A stretch of DNA of 19,626 nt from Triparma columacea (taxonomy: Eukaryota; Sar; Bolidophyceae; Parmales; Triparmaceae), in contig BRYA01000354.1 in the NCBI GenBank assembly GCA_030267965.1, positions 22,718-42,343 of the forward strand, in the 5' to 3' direction. Below are positions 1 through 9,791 of this stretch, piece after piece. Each line of letters begins with the position of its first letter. Positions within the stretch are counted from its first letter, which is position 1. The notes beneath the pieces were generated by a model. The model was given only the letters and a program-made list of their open reading frames with translations, was not told the DNA's origin and did not search any database. Both the position numbers and the translations under genes were made by a program.

Positions 1-3000
1 CCCCTCCCCCCCCTCCCCCCCCACCCCCACTCTCACCTCAATGTCCAATCCCAACTCGTCAACACCCTGCTGAAATTCTTCATATGTGATGTAACCATCG
101 CCACTCTTATCAAATGCCTCAAAGAGCTCCCTCCCCAGAATACCCTTGCTAAACATCATCCCATCAATAACGCTCAGAGCAATATTTGCCTCGGAGTTCA
201 GCTGGGACTCCCTGTAGGTGTTCTCGATGGTCGGAGGCATGTAGAACTCCCTCCTCAAGTTCTTGAAGTTCTTCATCAGCTTCTCCTTGGCCTCCTTGTC
301 CTTGCTGTTGAGCCAGTTGTCAACCCTCTGCCTGCAAACTTCCACCATGTCCCAGGTCCAGTTCTTCCCGGGCTCCTTGTGCTGCTGCGCGTGCCAGTTG
401 CCGTCCTCGATATTCATCACCATGACGTTTTGGCCGACACTCAAGTCTTTATGCGATTCGACGTGGTTCCACTTGCAAAGCTCCCTCACTTTCACCTTGT
501 ACTTGTTCGCAATGTCCTCCAGAGTCTCATCTGCGTTCTCATACACGTGAACTCCAGCGACGTGGTCACTGAAGTAGCACTGCCTCCAGTGATGACCCTC
601 CCTCCCGCACCTGTAGCATTCCGTCGCGGTAGCCGAGGTCTCCCTCTTCCTGTACCTCTTCCGCTTCGGGTTGAAGGAGTACCTTTTCTTGTTCTCCCCG
701 TCCCACTCCTCCGCCCACTCGTCAAGTATCTGTTGTTTCTCGGCCTCGACCCTCCTCCTCCTATCCTCCCTTTGTATCTCCTTGATGAGCCGGTCTCCGG
801 CGCCGCGTTCGGCCCTCTTCCTCATTTGCTGCAAATTCCTGTTTCGGATTCTCTCCCTCGCCTCCTCCTCCTCCTCGGCAATCTGCTTCGCCAGCATTTC
901 TGCCTCCTTCTTCTTCTTGAGCTCCTTGAGCTCCTCGTCGGCGTCCTTCATGACGTTGGTTAGCCACTTCTGTCTATCGATCATGTCCAGCTCCTTATTC
1001 TTCTCCACAATCTTCTGCTTGATGTACACCTTGAAGGCTTTCCACATTCTCATCTTGAACTGTGTCGAGCGAAACGAGTTTGTGAGATTTTGTCTGCGCT
1101 CTTTGACTCTAAACTATAATTATTCTCACCTTGGCCTTTTGCCACTTCTGAGCGTACTCGATTCTCGCCAGCGCCTTTGTCTCGTCGTCCCACATCTGCA
1201 GCATTAGTCTCTGCTTCCACCTCCACCAGCCGTACCTAAGGTGGCCAAGGCCGTCGCCATAGCGTTTGAACTTGTCGTCAAACCTGTTGCACGCCCGGAG
1301 CATCTGGGGTGAGAGGGGAGGGAGAGAAGCGAGTTGACGACCGAAGGAGTTAGCCATAGGAGACGTGAAGTGACGACACTCACCAACCCACTCGCTTCGC
1401 TCGCCGCTTCTCACCTTCCTCTGAAAAATTACCAGCCTCGACCAGCGCAAGAAACGAGCGCGCTTGATTATCAGTTTGCCCATAGCACGAGCAATTTTCA
1501 CCCGCTCTCTCTTTGCGAGTTTCAGTTCTGTCCTCACCCTCCATTGTCTAAGTCGCCGTTTTGCCGACCTATACAGCATCCAGAGTCGCTGAGACTTGAT
1601 TCTCAGCGACTCTTCCTTATACTCGTCCCAGGTCCGGAACGACTTGGCGAGAAGGGCTTTGGTCCAAAGCTGAAGGGCCTGACGGGCCTTAAACTTGTAG
1701 TCTTGGTATTCGAACCCCTTGGCGCTTTCGTCCTCCTTCTTCCCTAGGATGTAGAGCCTCTGGTCCTCACTCAACCGGGCCCAGCACTGATCCTTGAACG
1801 AAATGAGGAGCCCAGGTTGGATCTCGAATACCTCCGCTAGGAACTTCTTCTCAACGAGCCTGAAGTTTGGCTTTAAGCCGTGCCTAGAAGATAGATCTCT
1901 CAAAGCGACATCGAGCTGTGCGAGGCGGATAGGCGGAGTTAGTTTAACTTTTGGTAACTCGCTCCCGAAGGTTTCTTTAAATATTACAGTTTCCTAATCT
2001 CACCTTTCCCCTCGTTGCCGCAAACTCCTCGTCGGAGCAAGCACACAGGCTGATGAGATTGAGGACGTCTCGCCTCTCGACAACGTCCGAGAAGGGTTCA
2101 GTGAAAATGTCGTACATTAGGAAGAAGAGATGCCTGGGATTCTCTAGAATGACCTTGAAGAGCAAAAGATTCAGGTACGTGCACACGATGAGCCGATAGT
2201 CGACCTTATTTCTTGATGCGCCATCAAATCCGTTGTACATGTGCTTCAAGTGCTCCTCCATCCGGAGCTTTCTCTCGAACTTGAACTCAGACACTATCGA
2301 CTGCACAAAAACATCGCAGCCGATCTCCTTTATCGACAATCCCCAGAGGGCGTTCTCCACGGACCCGGACCGGTACTCCGGCTTACAAATATTTTCGTAC
2401 AGCAGCTGCGCCTTCTTCCACTTCTTCAAGTTCCTTTTTTCCCGATCCACCTGAACCTCGGGAATCACAACCTCCCCGCTTTTCGTGACTCTCACTACAG
2501 GCACAATATCCAAAACTTCCCCTTCCATTAACCTCTGTCTCTTCTCCTCCTCCTCCCTCTGCTTTGCAAAGTAATGTGTGCTAGTGTAACCAGTCCTGGC
2601 CATCAGGGTGGGTTGGCTTCTCCTACGAGAGGTGGTTGGTTGGAAGAGGGGGTTAGGGGGGAGGAGGAAGTGGGGGCGGATAATGCAGGTACAAGACATT
2701 GAGCCTCCTGCCTCCTGCCTCCTGCCTCCTTGCCCCCAACTTACCTACTCCTCCTCTTCTCTGTCGTCAACTCAACTCCCCAGAGGGGCATCTTCCTGGA
2801 CTCCAAGATAGGGTCCGGAAAGTTTGCTACGTCGGGAAGGTCGTCCACGAGGGAAGGCGTGTACGCGGGGATTGGAGGCAGAGAAACTTGGTGGCAAGCG
2901 AGGGGGGGTTGGAGGTTAGGATGGGCTTGAGAGATCTGGACAAACCAAGGCGACACCAAGAGAAAGCGGGGGAGCAGGGAAGCGACGAGAAGGGCAGGGG

Positions 3001-3108
3001 GACAGCACAGGGAGGGAGAAACTCATTAGCAAGCATAATCCACAAACACTCACCTGCAGGAGGAGACATGGGAAACTGGGAACTATCCTTCTTCTCCTCG
3101 GAACTCAT
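1..3108 (-). CDS. Multidomain SFI1-like / CCHC / LysM / EF-hand protein, 3' end outside window
   Basis: Six exons are read on the minus strand: 3108-3054, 2886-2745, 2622-2004, 1915-1415, 1303-1130 and 1059-37, with compatible phases throughout, giving 838 codons before the window ends inside an intron. The start is the first in-frame ATG of exon 1. Residues about 290-480 are basic helices with regularly spaced Trp (for example SFRTWDEY, RLWMLYRSAKRRLRQW), resembling SFI1-type centrin-binding repeats. Next come a charged coiled coil, a CX2CX4HX4C zinc knuckle (residues 645-658), a LysM-like domain (about 667-713) and an EF-hand loop DKSGDGYITYEE (814-825) with all calcium ligands. There is no signal peptide or membrane segment, so it is probably cytosolic or cytoskeletal. 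The family is not recognised as a whole. Weakest points: the AAG acceptor of exon 2, and the 111-nt intron 1304-1414, which is also open in frame but contains a CTAAC branch site. Tandem Trp helices plus an EF-hand suggest a centriolar or contractile role, by inference only. Confidence 0.75.
76..111 (-). other. EF-hand calcium-binding loop
   Basis: Twelve-residue loop DKSGDGYITYEE with Asp1, Ser3, Asp5, Thr9 and Glu12, a canonical EF-hand. Its flanking helices (ELFEAF and FQQGVDEL) are also typical. Further EF-hands may follow beyond the window edge. Confidence 0.88.
412..552 (-). other. LysM-like domain coding segment
   Basis: About 47 residues, beginning VHVYENADETLEDIANKY and ending LSVGQNVMV, match the LysM pattern: a beta strand, a T/S-LEDIA-type helix, a KWNHV-type Asn motif, then LxxGQxVxV. 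LysM usually binds N-acetylglucosamine polymers outside the cell. Intracellular LysM domains are also known in eukaryotes (for example the OXR1 family), and this protein has no secretion signal. Confidence 0.7.
577..618 (-). other. CCHC zinc knuckle coding segment
   Basis: The segment encodes CYRCGREGHHWRQC, an exact CX2CX4HX4C knuckle as in retroviral nucleocapsid and many RNA-binding proteins. It is preceded by a very basic stretch (KRKRYRKR), so nucleic-acid or protein binding is plausible. Confidence 0.85.
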
Positions 3109-3608
3109 CAAAGTTTGCGGCCCCGACGGCTCTCCCAAGCTTTAAACGAGGGCGAGGACCGGCCAAAACCAACAACGATACAAGATGGCTTCTTGTTCAA
3201 GTGGTCCCTGAAGGAAACAGTTTTTGTCTTGGAAGCAAGGAAGTGGCAATAAGTAGTATTTATTCCCCTCAGCTAATCCTAACCATTGATCATCAAGGGC
3301 ACAGATACGATGACAAAGGCACACAGTAAGCAGTGGGTCCGTAATGGGTACGGTACAGCCCGCTTTCGCCTCAAAATTCGGTGGTATTATCCTCTTTCAA
3401 GATGAACTTGAAGTCCAACGGGAAAGTTGCGGAGGAGATACGGTTCGTTGCATTTGATACGTACCAGCAATATATTTTATTTTCGTAACTAGCCCCTCCA
3501 AACCAAAACCCAGAAATTCAGCAGAATTGGAGTTCTCAGGACCCGAAAAATCACTCAGAAATCCGCAATCTTTTTGACGGATCAGTCTTCCCCGTTATTT
3601 GATCTATC
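3109..3608. promoter_or_regulatory. Divergent intergenic region between the multidomain gene and HIR gene
   Basis: A 500-bp spacer between two head-to-head genes, presumably holding both promoters. AT-rich TATA-like stretches lie near 3255-3265 and 3468-3480. A 28-codon ORF (3402-3488) is present but has no supporting feature. I see no RNA gene or repeat. Confidence 0.4.
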
Positions 3609-4907
3609 ATGTGTATCCCTTGTAAGTATATGGTCGCCATACTACACCCACACCATCGCGGGACGTCAAATGTACCAGGTCCCCTCTCTAGGGGGCAAAA
3701 TCCAACCCCAAGATCCGATTCGGGTCTTGGGGGTTGACACCTTCTACCTGCTCATTTTATCCTTAGATCGTTGTATTGTTGCCCTACATGGCTTGAGATT
3801 ATTGTAAGGGCCATCTCAATCCTGGTATAAATATCTCGCCTTTCGCACATTTGGTCAAAAGAACCCCTCTCGTCATTTCTCTCCTACCCCCTTCTTCCAT
3901 CCCCCACCCTTCTCGCTGACCCCCGTTGCCCCCCCCCGTCGGACCCGCAGGTTGCTTTTGTATTAACAACTCTGAGGCCGGAGTAATTGAGACCTGCGGG
4001 AAGTTTTCATCGCTTGCTCCTCCTGGTTTCAACATTGTCTTTGCCCCTTGGCAGACAGTGGTTGGAAAGGTTTCCTACCGTGTCCAGCAGCTTGACGTTC
4101 GAGTTGAAACCAAGACCCTCGATAACGTGTTCATTACCGCTGTCGTTTCCATCCAGTACCAGGTTTTGAAGGAGAAGGTGAGGGACTCGTGGACGTTGTG
4201 GCCTGCTGTGTGTACAATACGCCGAGATCAGAAGAACAGGACGCTTTGATCTGAGCTAAACCCCTTCGGTCGTCACCTCGCTCCTTCCTCTTCCGCGCTC
4301 CCTCCAGGTCTACGAGGCTTTTTACAGTCTCACCAACCCCGCACAACAGATCACTGCCCACGTCTACGACGTAATGCGCTCCCAGCTTCCCACCCTCGAA
4401 CTCGACGCCGTCTTCGAGGCCAAGGAGGAGCTGGCTGTCGCCGTGAAGACTGCCCTGCAGGGCACCATGAGTCGATTTGGTTTCCAGATCCTTCAGGCTC
4501 TCATCACCGATCTCGACCCTGACCAACGTGTTAAGCAGGCCATGAACGAAATTAATGCATCGAAGCGCATGAAGTTCGCTGTCGCTGAGCAGGCCGAGGG
4601 ACAGAAAATTCTCCAGGTCAAGTCCGCTGAGGCCGAGGCTGAGTCGAAGTACCTGAGTGGAGTGGGAGTTGCCAAACAGAGGAGGGCCATCGTTGATGGT
4701 CTGAGGGGCAGCATCGTCGACTTCAGCGCCGGCGTGGAGGGGACATCCGCCAAGGACGTCATGGACCTCCTCCTCTTATCTCAGTACTTTGACATGCTCC
4801 GCGACACTGCAGGACAGCCCAACTGCAAGACTGTCTTCGTTCCAAGCACCAAGTCCATGGGAGACGAAATGAGGATGTCCTTGATGCAGAGCGATGCATC
4901 AAAGTGA
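3609..4907 (+). CDS. Hypersensitive-induced-response (HIR)-type SPFH/band-7 protein
   Basis: Three exons, 3609-3621, 3951-4177 and 4308-4907, encode 279 aa. The protein matches plant HIR proteins along its length: QQLDVRVETKTLDNVF, VSIQYQV, KQAMNEINA, KILQVKSAEAEAESKYLSG, KQRRAIVDGLR, TSAKDVMDL. HIR proteins are membrane-scaffold SPFH members that oligomerise on the inner face of the plasma membrane; plant members take part in defence signalling. Exon 1 is a 13-nt micro-exon ending at a strong GTAAGT donor; joined to the GCAG acceptor it gives MCIPCCFC, a Cys cluster where plant HIRs have their Cys-containing lipidated N-terminus. The Gly2 needed for myristoylation is absent, so S-acylation of the cysteines is the likelier anchor. 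Length is close to the usual 285 aa. It ends convergently with POLD2, 172 bp away. Family assignment is very secure; the micro-exon is inferred. Confidence 0.9.
3622..3950 (+). other. HIR intron 1 with TATA-like element
   Basis: A 329-bp intron runs from GTAAGT to a C-rich tract and CCCGCAG, with a CTGAC-type branch site just upstream of the tract. It contains a TATAAATA motif at 3826-3833. No ATG lies between that motif and exon 2, so an internal promoter would not give an obvious full protein. Confidence 0.6.
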
Positions 4908-5079
4908 GGGATCTAATCGTAGAGTGGAGTTGATTGGAAGGTTAGGTTCTGTTGGTTGATATCGTGGCGAAAAAGGAAATACAGGTTTATAGATCCAGAG
5001 TTTTCCTGAGGAAACGCTTTCTTTTGTTGGTTAGGTACCCCCCTCCCCCACACGCATCACAACCCATTCTCCACCGTCA

Positions 5080-6842
5080 CTACAGGGCAAAGCTCAGTAC
5101 CTCAACTTCCCTCGTTACCAGGTTCAACTTTACGACCTCCTGAGTCTTGTCGAAGCTGGGCAAGCAGACGAGTCGAACACCTTCAACGACCTTGGTCTCG
5201 AAGCTTTCACACTCTCCGGCGAAGTACACGTGAGGGAGGTCGGCATTCTCAATTACGAAGGGGTCCGAGTCCACAAATGGGTAGCAAGGGAGGCTGTCAG
5301 GGCCGGTGGGCGCAAGGTGCCTTGACCGTAGGGTCCTACCAGAGGGAAGAGGGGGGATGGGGGGGGGGGAAGGTTAGATTGAGTTAGTGCCGCATTTGAT
5401 GCGGTTGCGGGGCTTCTCCGCGCACTCCTCCTCGCCCATTCTCACCTCTCAAGCACATCCATCTCGGAGGGCGCGACCGCCTCCGCCACAGCACCCTCTC
5501 CGTCGACATCCATGCTGCTCGCGTCGACAGCAGCAGTGTACTTTCTCATGTCCTCGATGGGCTGACCGCTAGTTCCCAAGAATCTTACCCCTCCGATTCT
5601 AGAGCTGTAGGGGTTGGGCGTCGTGTTGAGGGTCGAGTAGGTGAGAGCGTTCGGGAGCAAGCAGGGGTGAATAGAGGCCTGGGGCATCATGGCGTTGGTT
5701 GGGTCGGAGGCCCCGGGGATGAGGTCCACTGGGAGGTTGGCACAGAGCTGGCAGAGAAAGTCGTCGAGCTGCTTCACGGGCTCAGCCGCACTCTTCACGT
5801 CTTCTGTGTCCTTTACCGCCCTGACATTGCCCCCACAGAGCAGCACTCTGCACAGGTGAGCTCCGCTCCCCTCTCCGAGTAGCTGTTCCTCCTCAGCCTC
5901 GACAGAAGCGCCACTGATGTAGTCAGTGAGGAGCTGAAGGGGCAAGGTCTCGCTGCCTTCCTTTCCCATCTCGAGACCGCTAACAAGCAGCACACAAGGG
6001 TCAAGGTTGGACTGCACATCCCCAACTTTGGCCTTGGTGACGCCTGCCGCCTCCTCCTCCACCACACCGGGGACATCCTTAGCCTCCAAGCTGGCGAGGA
6101 AGATTCCCTCGACCTCCATCTCCCCCGTGCTCATCACGGAACCCACAACGCTCGCCACGATTCCAGTTGCCAGCTCACAGAGCTTCAAGCTGTCCCCGAC
6201 CTTGTCTTTCACACCCAACCCAGTCAAATTAAGGATGACCCTTCCGGAGTCATCCTCCAAGACGAGCTTGTCACTGTCGCTGGAAATTGTCTGAAAGACC
6301 CCCCGCCCGTCCTTGGCTTGATCGTCAACCTTGCTCTGCTGCTCCTCGGAAAAATCTCCCACCACCTCCTTCCTCTTGGACATCTCCTTAACGATCGTGC
6401 CTGTAGCAATGCTCCTCATGCCCTCACTAAGCTCGATTATCCTGTCCACATCGACTGCATCACCGCAGCTGCCCTTAGCCCTGAAGTGGGAAAGACGAAG
6501 GAGTTAGTTGTCCTCGGCATCTAGTTGTCCTCGGCATCTAGTTGTCCTCGGCATCTAGTTGTCCTCGGCATCTAGTTGTCCTCGGCATCTAGTTGTCCTC
6601 GGCATCTAGTTGTCCACATCATCGGTAGTTGTCCCCCCCCCGCCCCCCCCTCCCCCCCCCTCTCACCTCGCCTTTGCAACTGGAGCCAGAGATAATAATC
6701 TCTTGGAGTAGACGTGAGTGTACTGCTGACTGTATTGCTTGCGCTGCAAATTGAACGGCTGCCAAGTCGGGACGAACGGGGCGGTCGCACGGGAGGCAAG
6801 CATTGCCTGTGCGACGACGGAGGGAAGGGAGGAGGAGAACAT
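5080..6842 (-). CDS. POLD2: DNA polymerase delta subunit 2 (B subunit, p50)
   Basis: Three exons, 6842-6667, 6480-5446 and 5335-5080, encode 488 aa if the first ATG is used; an in-frame ATG at 6803 would give 475 aa. The protein follows POLD2 from end to end: N-terminal RKQYSQQYTHVYSKRLL; OB-fold LVLEDDSGRVIL; start of the inactive phosphoesterase domain CVLLVSGLEMG; then NPYSSRIGGVRFLGTSGQP, the spliced RTLRSRHLAPTGPDSLPCYP, and DPFVIENADLPHVYFAG near the end. The family is the non-catalytic scaffold linking the polymerase delta catalytic subunit to POLD3, acting in nuclear lagging-strand synthesis and repair. The domain order and length (human about 469 aa) are normal. The introns have CTAAC branch sites; intron 1 holds a minisatellite. 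The gene is head to head with the kelch-RING gene. Confidence 0.95.
6505..6623. repeat. 17-bp minisatellite in POLD2 intron 1
   Basis: Six perfect copies of tagttgtcctcggcatc (6505-6606) are followed by one degenerate copy (6607-6623) and a partial unit. The array sits between the acceptor side of intron 1 and a C-rich run near the donor. Confidence 0.95.
6632..6660. repeat. C/G homopolymer-like run next to the POLD2 intron 1 donor
   Basis: Almost pure C on the plus strand (G on the transcribed RNA), broken by single G and T residues, directly after the GTGAGA donor. Several G-runs in a row could form a G-quadruplex in the pre-mRNA. A similar run lies at 1-30 beside the last donor of the first gene. 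Confidence 0.85.
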
Positions 6843-7355
6843 TTGGGGTTAGTTGGGAGAATTTGTCGATGAACGAGGTTTGCAGCGCGCAGAAATATAT
6901 AATGAAATCTATTTTCAAATGGCTGTGAGCGAAATGGAGCCAATGATTGCTCAATTCCCAAGCCAAAAAATCGGGGGGAGATGGATGGGAAAAGACATCC
7001 TTATCACGACCAGTTTGGGCAAAGGTCCTCAATTGGGGGCACCTTGCATTATTTTGGTACTCTACCACCACGATGTTACACTCACGCTTGAAGAGTCTTC
7101 GGTTCCCATGATGTTGAAAGAATGAATTCTGGCTTTCTTTCACTCTCTTCTGCTGCATCAGAAGGTCAAGCCAGAACTCTTATCCTTATCTAACTCTTAC
7201 GAGTTTTCAACACCACCTAACCTTACTCCCTATTCTCGAGACGTAATCACTAGCTTGTGTGTTTTGATCTCGTACTACCAAACACTGTGATCAGAGGGCT
7301 TAAGTGTGTGAAGAAAACCCCTTCCCTGATTCATTCACCCCACTGTTCCTCGACA
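6843..7355. promoter_or_regulatory. Divergent promoter region between POLD2 and the kelch-RING gene
   Basis: A 513-bp spacer between head-to-head genes. It contains a nested inverted repeat at 7127-7176 (listed separately) and no clear gene. No convincing TATA box was picked out. Confidence 0.45.
7127..7176. repeat. Nested inverted repeat in the divergent promoter
   Basis: The outer arms ttctggctt (7127-7135) and aagccagaa (7168-7176) are perfect inverted repeats. Inside them lies a second perfect pair, cttctg (7147-7152) and cagaag (7159-7164), with a 6-nt loop. The arms could form a hairpin in RNA or a cruciform, or be a paired factor-binding site. Confidence 0.7.
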
Positions 7356-9672
7356 ATGTTTGCCAGTTTCCTGGTGGCGGCGATCGCTGTGATTGGGAGA
7401 GGCGTGCCTGCTTATGCCAATATCCTCAGGGGCTCATCAAATTGGGATCCTCAGGACCTGCTATCAAAGCTTTACTTCCCTGAAGTATCGGGAGAATCTC
7501 AGTCCTTTGACCTCCAACATGACTCAACCTTGGAGCTCTCGGCGAGAAGGCTGAACTCCCCTCTGATGGTTCAGGTAAAGAGCAGTGACTGGGAGAATGT
7601 GCCAGCGGCAAGTTATTCACATCCAGATACTCGGAGCAGCCACAGCGCTGCTGTTTGGCACCACGATGGGACGGCGAGCATGGTGGTGTCGTTTGGTTAC
7701 CACTCTCCTTCCAGGGGTGTGACCGACCCCCAGAGTGATGTCTGGGCGTTCAATTTTGGTACGTCCTTGTGGTCAAGGATTTCTTCTGGGGGTGGCTCAA
7801 CCATGGACCACCACAGGGGCGGTCACTTGTCCGTCGTCCACGACGACAAGCTGTACGTTTACGGAGGTTTGACCTTCGACCCCACGATATCCCCCAGTGG
7901 TCGCTGGTTCAACTCGGAGCAGGACGGGAAATCCAACATATGGATGATGCCCCTGGCCGACCCTCACAACAACCCCACTTGGTCGAAGGTACAGTCGGAT
8001 TCAGATATTTTGACGCGGGGGGAAGTGGCTGGGGGCATTTGGGGCGACAAGGTGAGGCCGGAGGGTGGAGGATAGCGCTAATATTTAGGGGCCAACTCTA
8101 CACACCAAACTAACACACCCATCCCTCCCCGCCCCCCCCCAGATTGTATTCTTCGGCGGTCTCCACATTGGCAACCCTTCACTTGTGGCGTTTTCTGACA
8201 CGCACATGTTCGACATTTCGTCGAACTCCTTCCTGTCCCTCGACGATCTCAACAGGGGCACGGGTGGAGCCAAGCCTCAGGAGAGGTTCTCCCACGCCGC
8301 CGCCGTCGTGGGGGACAGCCTGGTTGTCTACGGGGGGAGGGGGCTGCAGTACGTTAGCAGGAACGGGATGAAGATGCAGGACGCCTACATGCTGGACGAC
8401 GTTTGGAAACTCGACTTGGTGAAGCAGGAGTGGACGGAGATTGTCATGCAAGTGCCGATATCGAGAGCGTACCAATCCCTCGTCGGAGAATCTCGCTTTA
8501 GCACTTTCTGGAGCTTCGGAGGGTACAAGGAGGTCCAAACGAGGACCGGGAAAGAATACGGTTTCGTCTTCAACGATTTGCTGAAGAGTTCATTAGAAAC
8601 CAAGACTACTGGGAGGAAGCAAGAATACTGGGAGGAGTTCAGGTGAGTAATGCGCAGCGGCTTGCTGAAGCGCTGTCGAGCTGCTGCAGGACACGTCTGT
8701 TTCGCTCAACCGTCTTACCCCCTCCGTCACATGAACCAGCCCCCAAAACTCGAGCACCGTGGACGTTATGGTCCGCTTCAAGCACTCTGCCGTCCATTAC
8801 GCCTCTACCATTTTCATATACGGGGGAACGTACGAATTCTCCGACCAAATTCAAGGCATCGTCGCCCTCAACACTTCCAACCTCCGCCCCCGTGACTTTG
8901 AGAGGGCCGACGGTGACCAGCTTGATACGGACGACTACTTTGGGGTCAGCCCTCTGCACCTGGCTGTCGGTATCATGCTCGTCCTTGTTCTGGTATTCAT
9001 TTCAATGTTTACCGTCCTCCGTCGCCGCATCGCCCACGACCAGGGCGGTGGTGGTGGGGGTGGTGGTGGCGGAATATTTGGAGGTCAATCGAGGGGACTA
9101 ACAACGCAGCTAATCGAAACTATTCCTATCGTAAAATACGGGGAACACCCGGCGACCAAAGGGGCGAACAGCGGGAACACGGAGGGACAGGACTGCTGCA
9201 GCATATGCCTATGCGAGGTGAGCCCCCCCCTCCCCCCGCCACGATGAAAACTTTGTGCACCCTTTTCTCTAACCCTCTTCGTTCTCCCCACCCCCTTGTT
9301 CAGTACAATGATGGTGATCCCGTCCGTTTCCTCCCCTGCAAGCACATGTTCCACCCCGACTGCGTGGACACTTGGCTCCGCAGGAACGCCAGCTGCCCGA
9401 GCTGCAGGCAGGACATTAGGAACACTCCTACAAGGTCTGGGGGGGGGGAGGAGGGGAGGGGAGGAGGAGTAGAGATAGAAATGGGGGTTATTAGGGGAGG
9501 GAGAGGGGATGAGGAAGAAGAGGAAAGGGAAGAGGAGGGGGAAGAGGAGGGGGGAAGGGAAGAGGAAGGGGGAAGGGAAGAGGAGGCCAATAGATTAAGA
9601 GCACCTAGCCTGGGGAGGGGGGAAGAACTACAGGTCACACTAAGGGGGGAGGCGGAGGGGACCGTGCTTTGA
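7356..9672 (+). CDS. Kelch-repeat transmembrane RING-H2 E3 ubiquitin ligase
   Basis: Four exons, 7356-8051, 8143-8642, 8740-9217 and 9304-9672, encode 680 aa with matching phases. Residues 1 to about 22 are a signal peptide (MFASFLVAAIAVIG...). About six kelch blades follow (for example DKLYVYGGL, DSLVVYGGRG, DVWKLDLVKQEWTEI, STIFIYGGTYEF). A single membrane segment lies at about 471-492 (LHLAVGIMLVLVLVFISM), then an RRR stop-transfer, a poly-Gly linker and a RING-H2 finger: C552, C555, C570, H572, H575, C578, C589, C592. The last about 75 residues are Gly/Glu-rich. The QLIETIPIVKYGE stretch before the RING resembles ATL/Goliath ligases. The inferred topology is a lumenal or extracellular propeller with a cytosolic RING that recruits an E2. 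The chosen ATG is the one that opens the signal peptide. The substrate is unknown. Confidence 0.92.
9436..9592 (+). repeat. Long near-pure purine tract inside the last exon of the RING-H2 gene
   Basis: About 157 bp almost entirely of G and A on the coding strand, with only a few pyrimidines. It encodes a low-complexity Gly/Glu/Arg tail after the RING finger. Such mirror-like purine tracts can form triplex DNA or G-quadruplexes. Confidence 0.85.
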
Positions 9673-9791
9673 TTTTTAAGGTCCGGTTTGGAAGGGGGGG
9701 GTATTTTTGGGAGTGTTTCAATTGAATAATTAAGTCAATGCTTCTCTTCTAATCAAACATAACAACACTTCCAAACTCTTAAAAAATCCGC

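Noticed and set aside
577..618. Zinc knuckle as part of a retrotransposon Gag
   Set aside because: No protease, reverse transcriptase, integrase or terminal repeats were seen nearby. The knuckle is inside a spliced gene with LysM and EF-hand domains.
2699..3145. Plus-strand ORF opposite the first exons of the multidomain gene
   Set aside because: It overlaps minus-strand exons joined by good splice signals and continuous frame, and it shows no domain or composition typical of protein.
3402..3488. 28-codon ORF starting with ATG in the divergent spacer
   Set aside because: Too short, with no similarity recognised and no splice link found to either neighbour. It remains possible as an upstream ORF.
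3826..3833. TATA box as the main promoter of the HIR gene
   Set aside because: The motif is good, but no start codon lies between it and exon 2, whereas the upstream micro-exon gives a family-typical N-terminus. It is kept only as a note on the intron.
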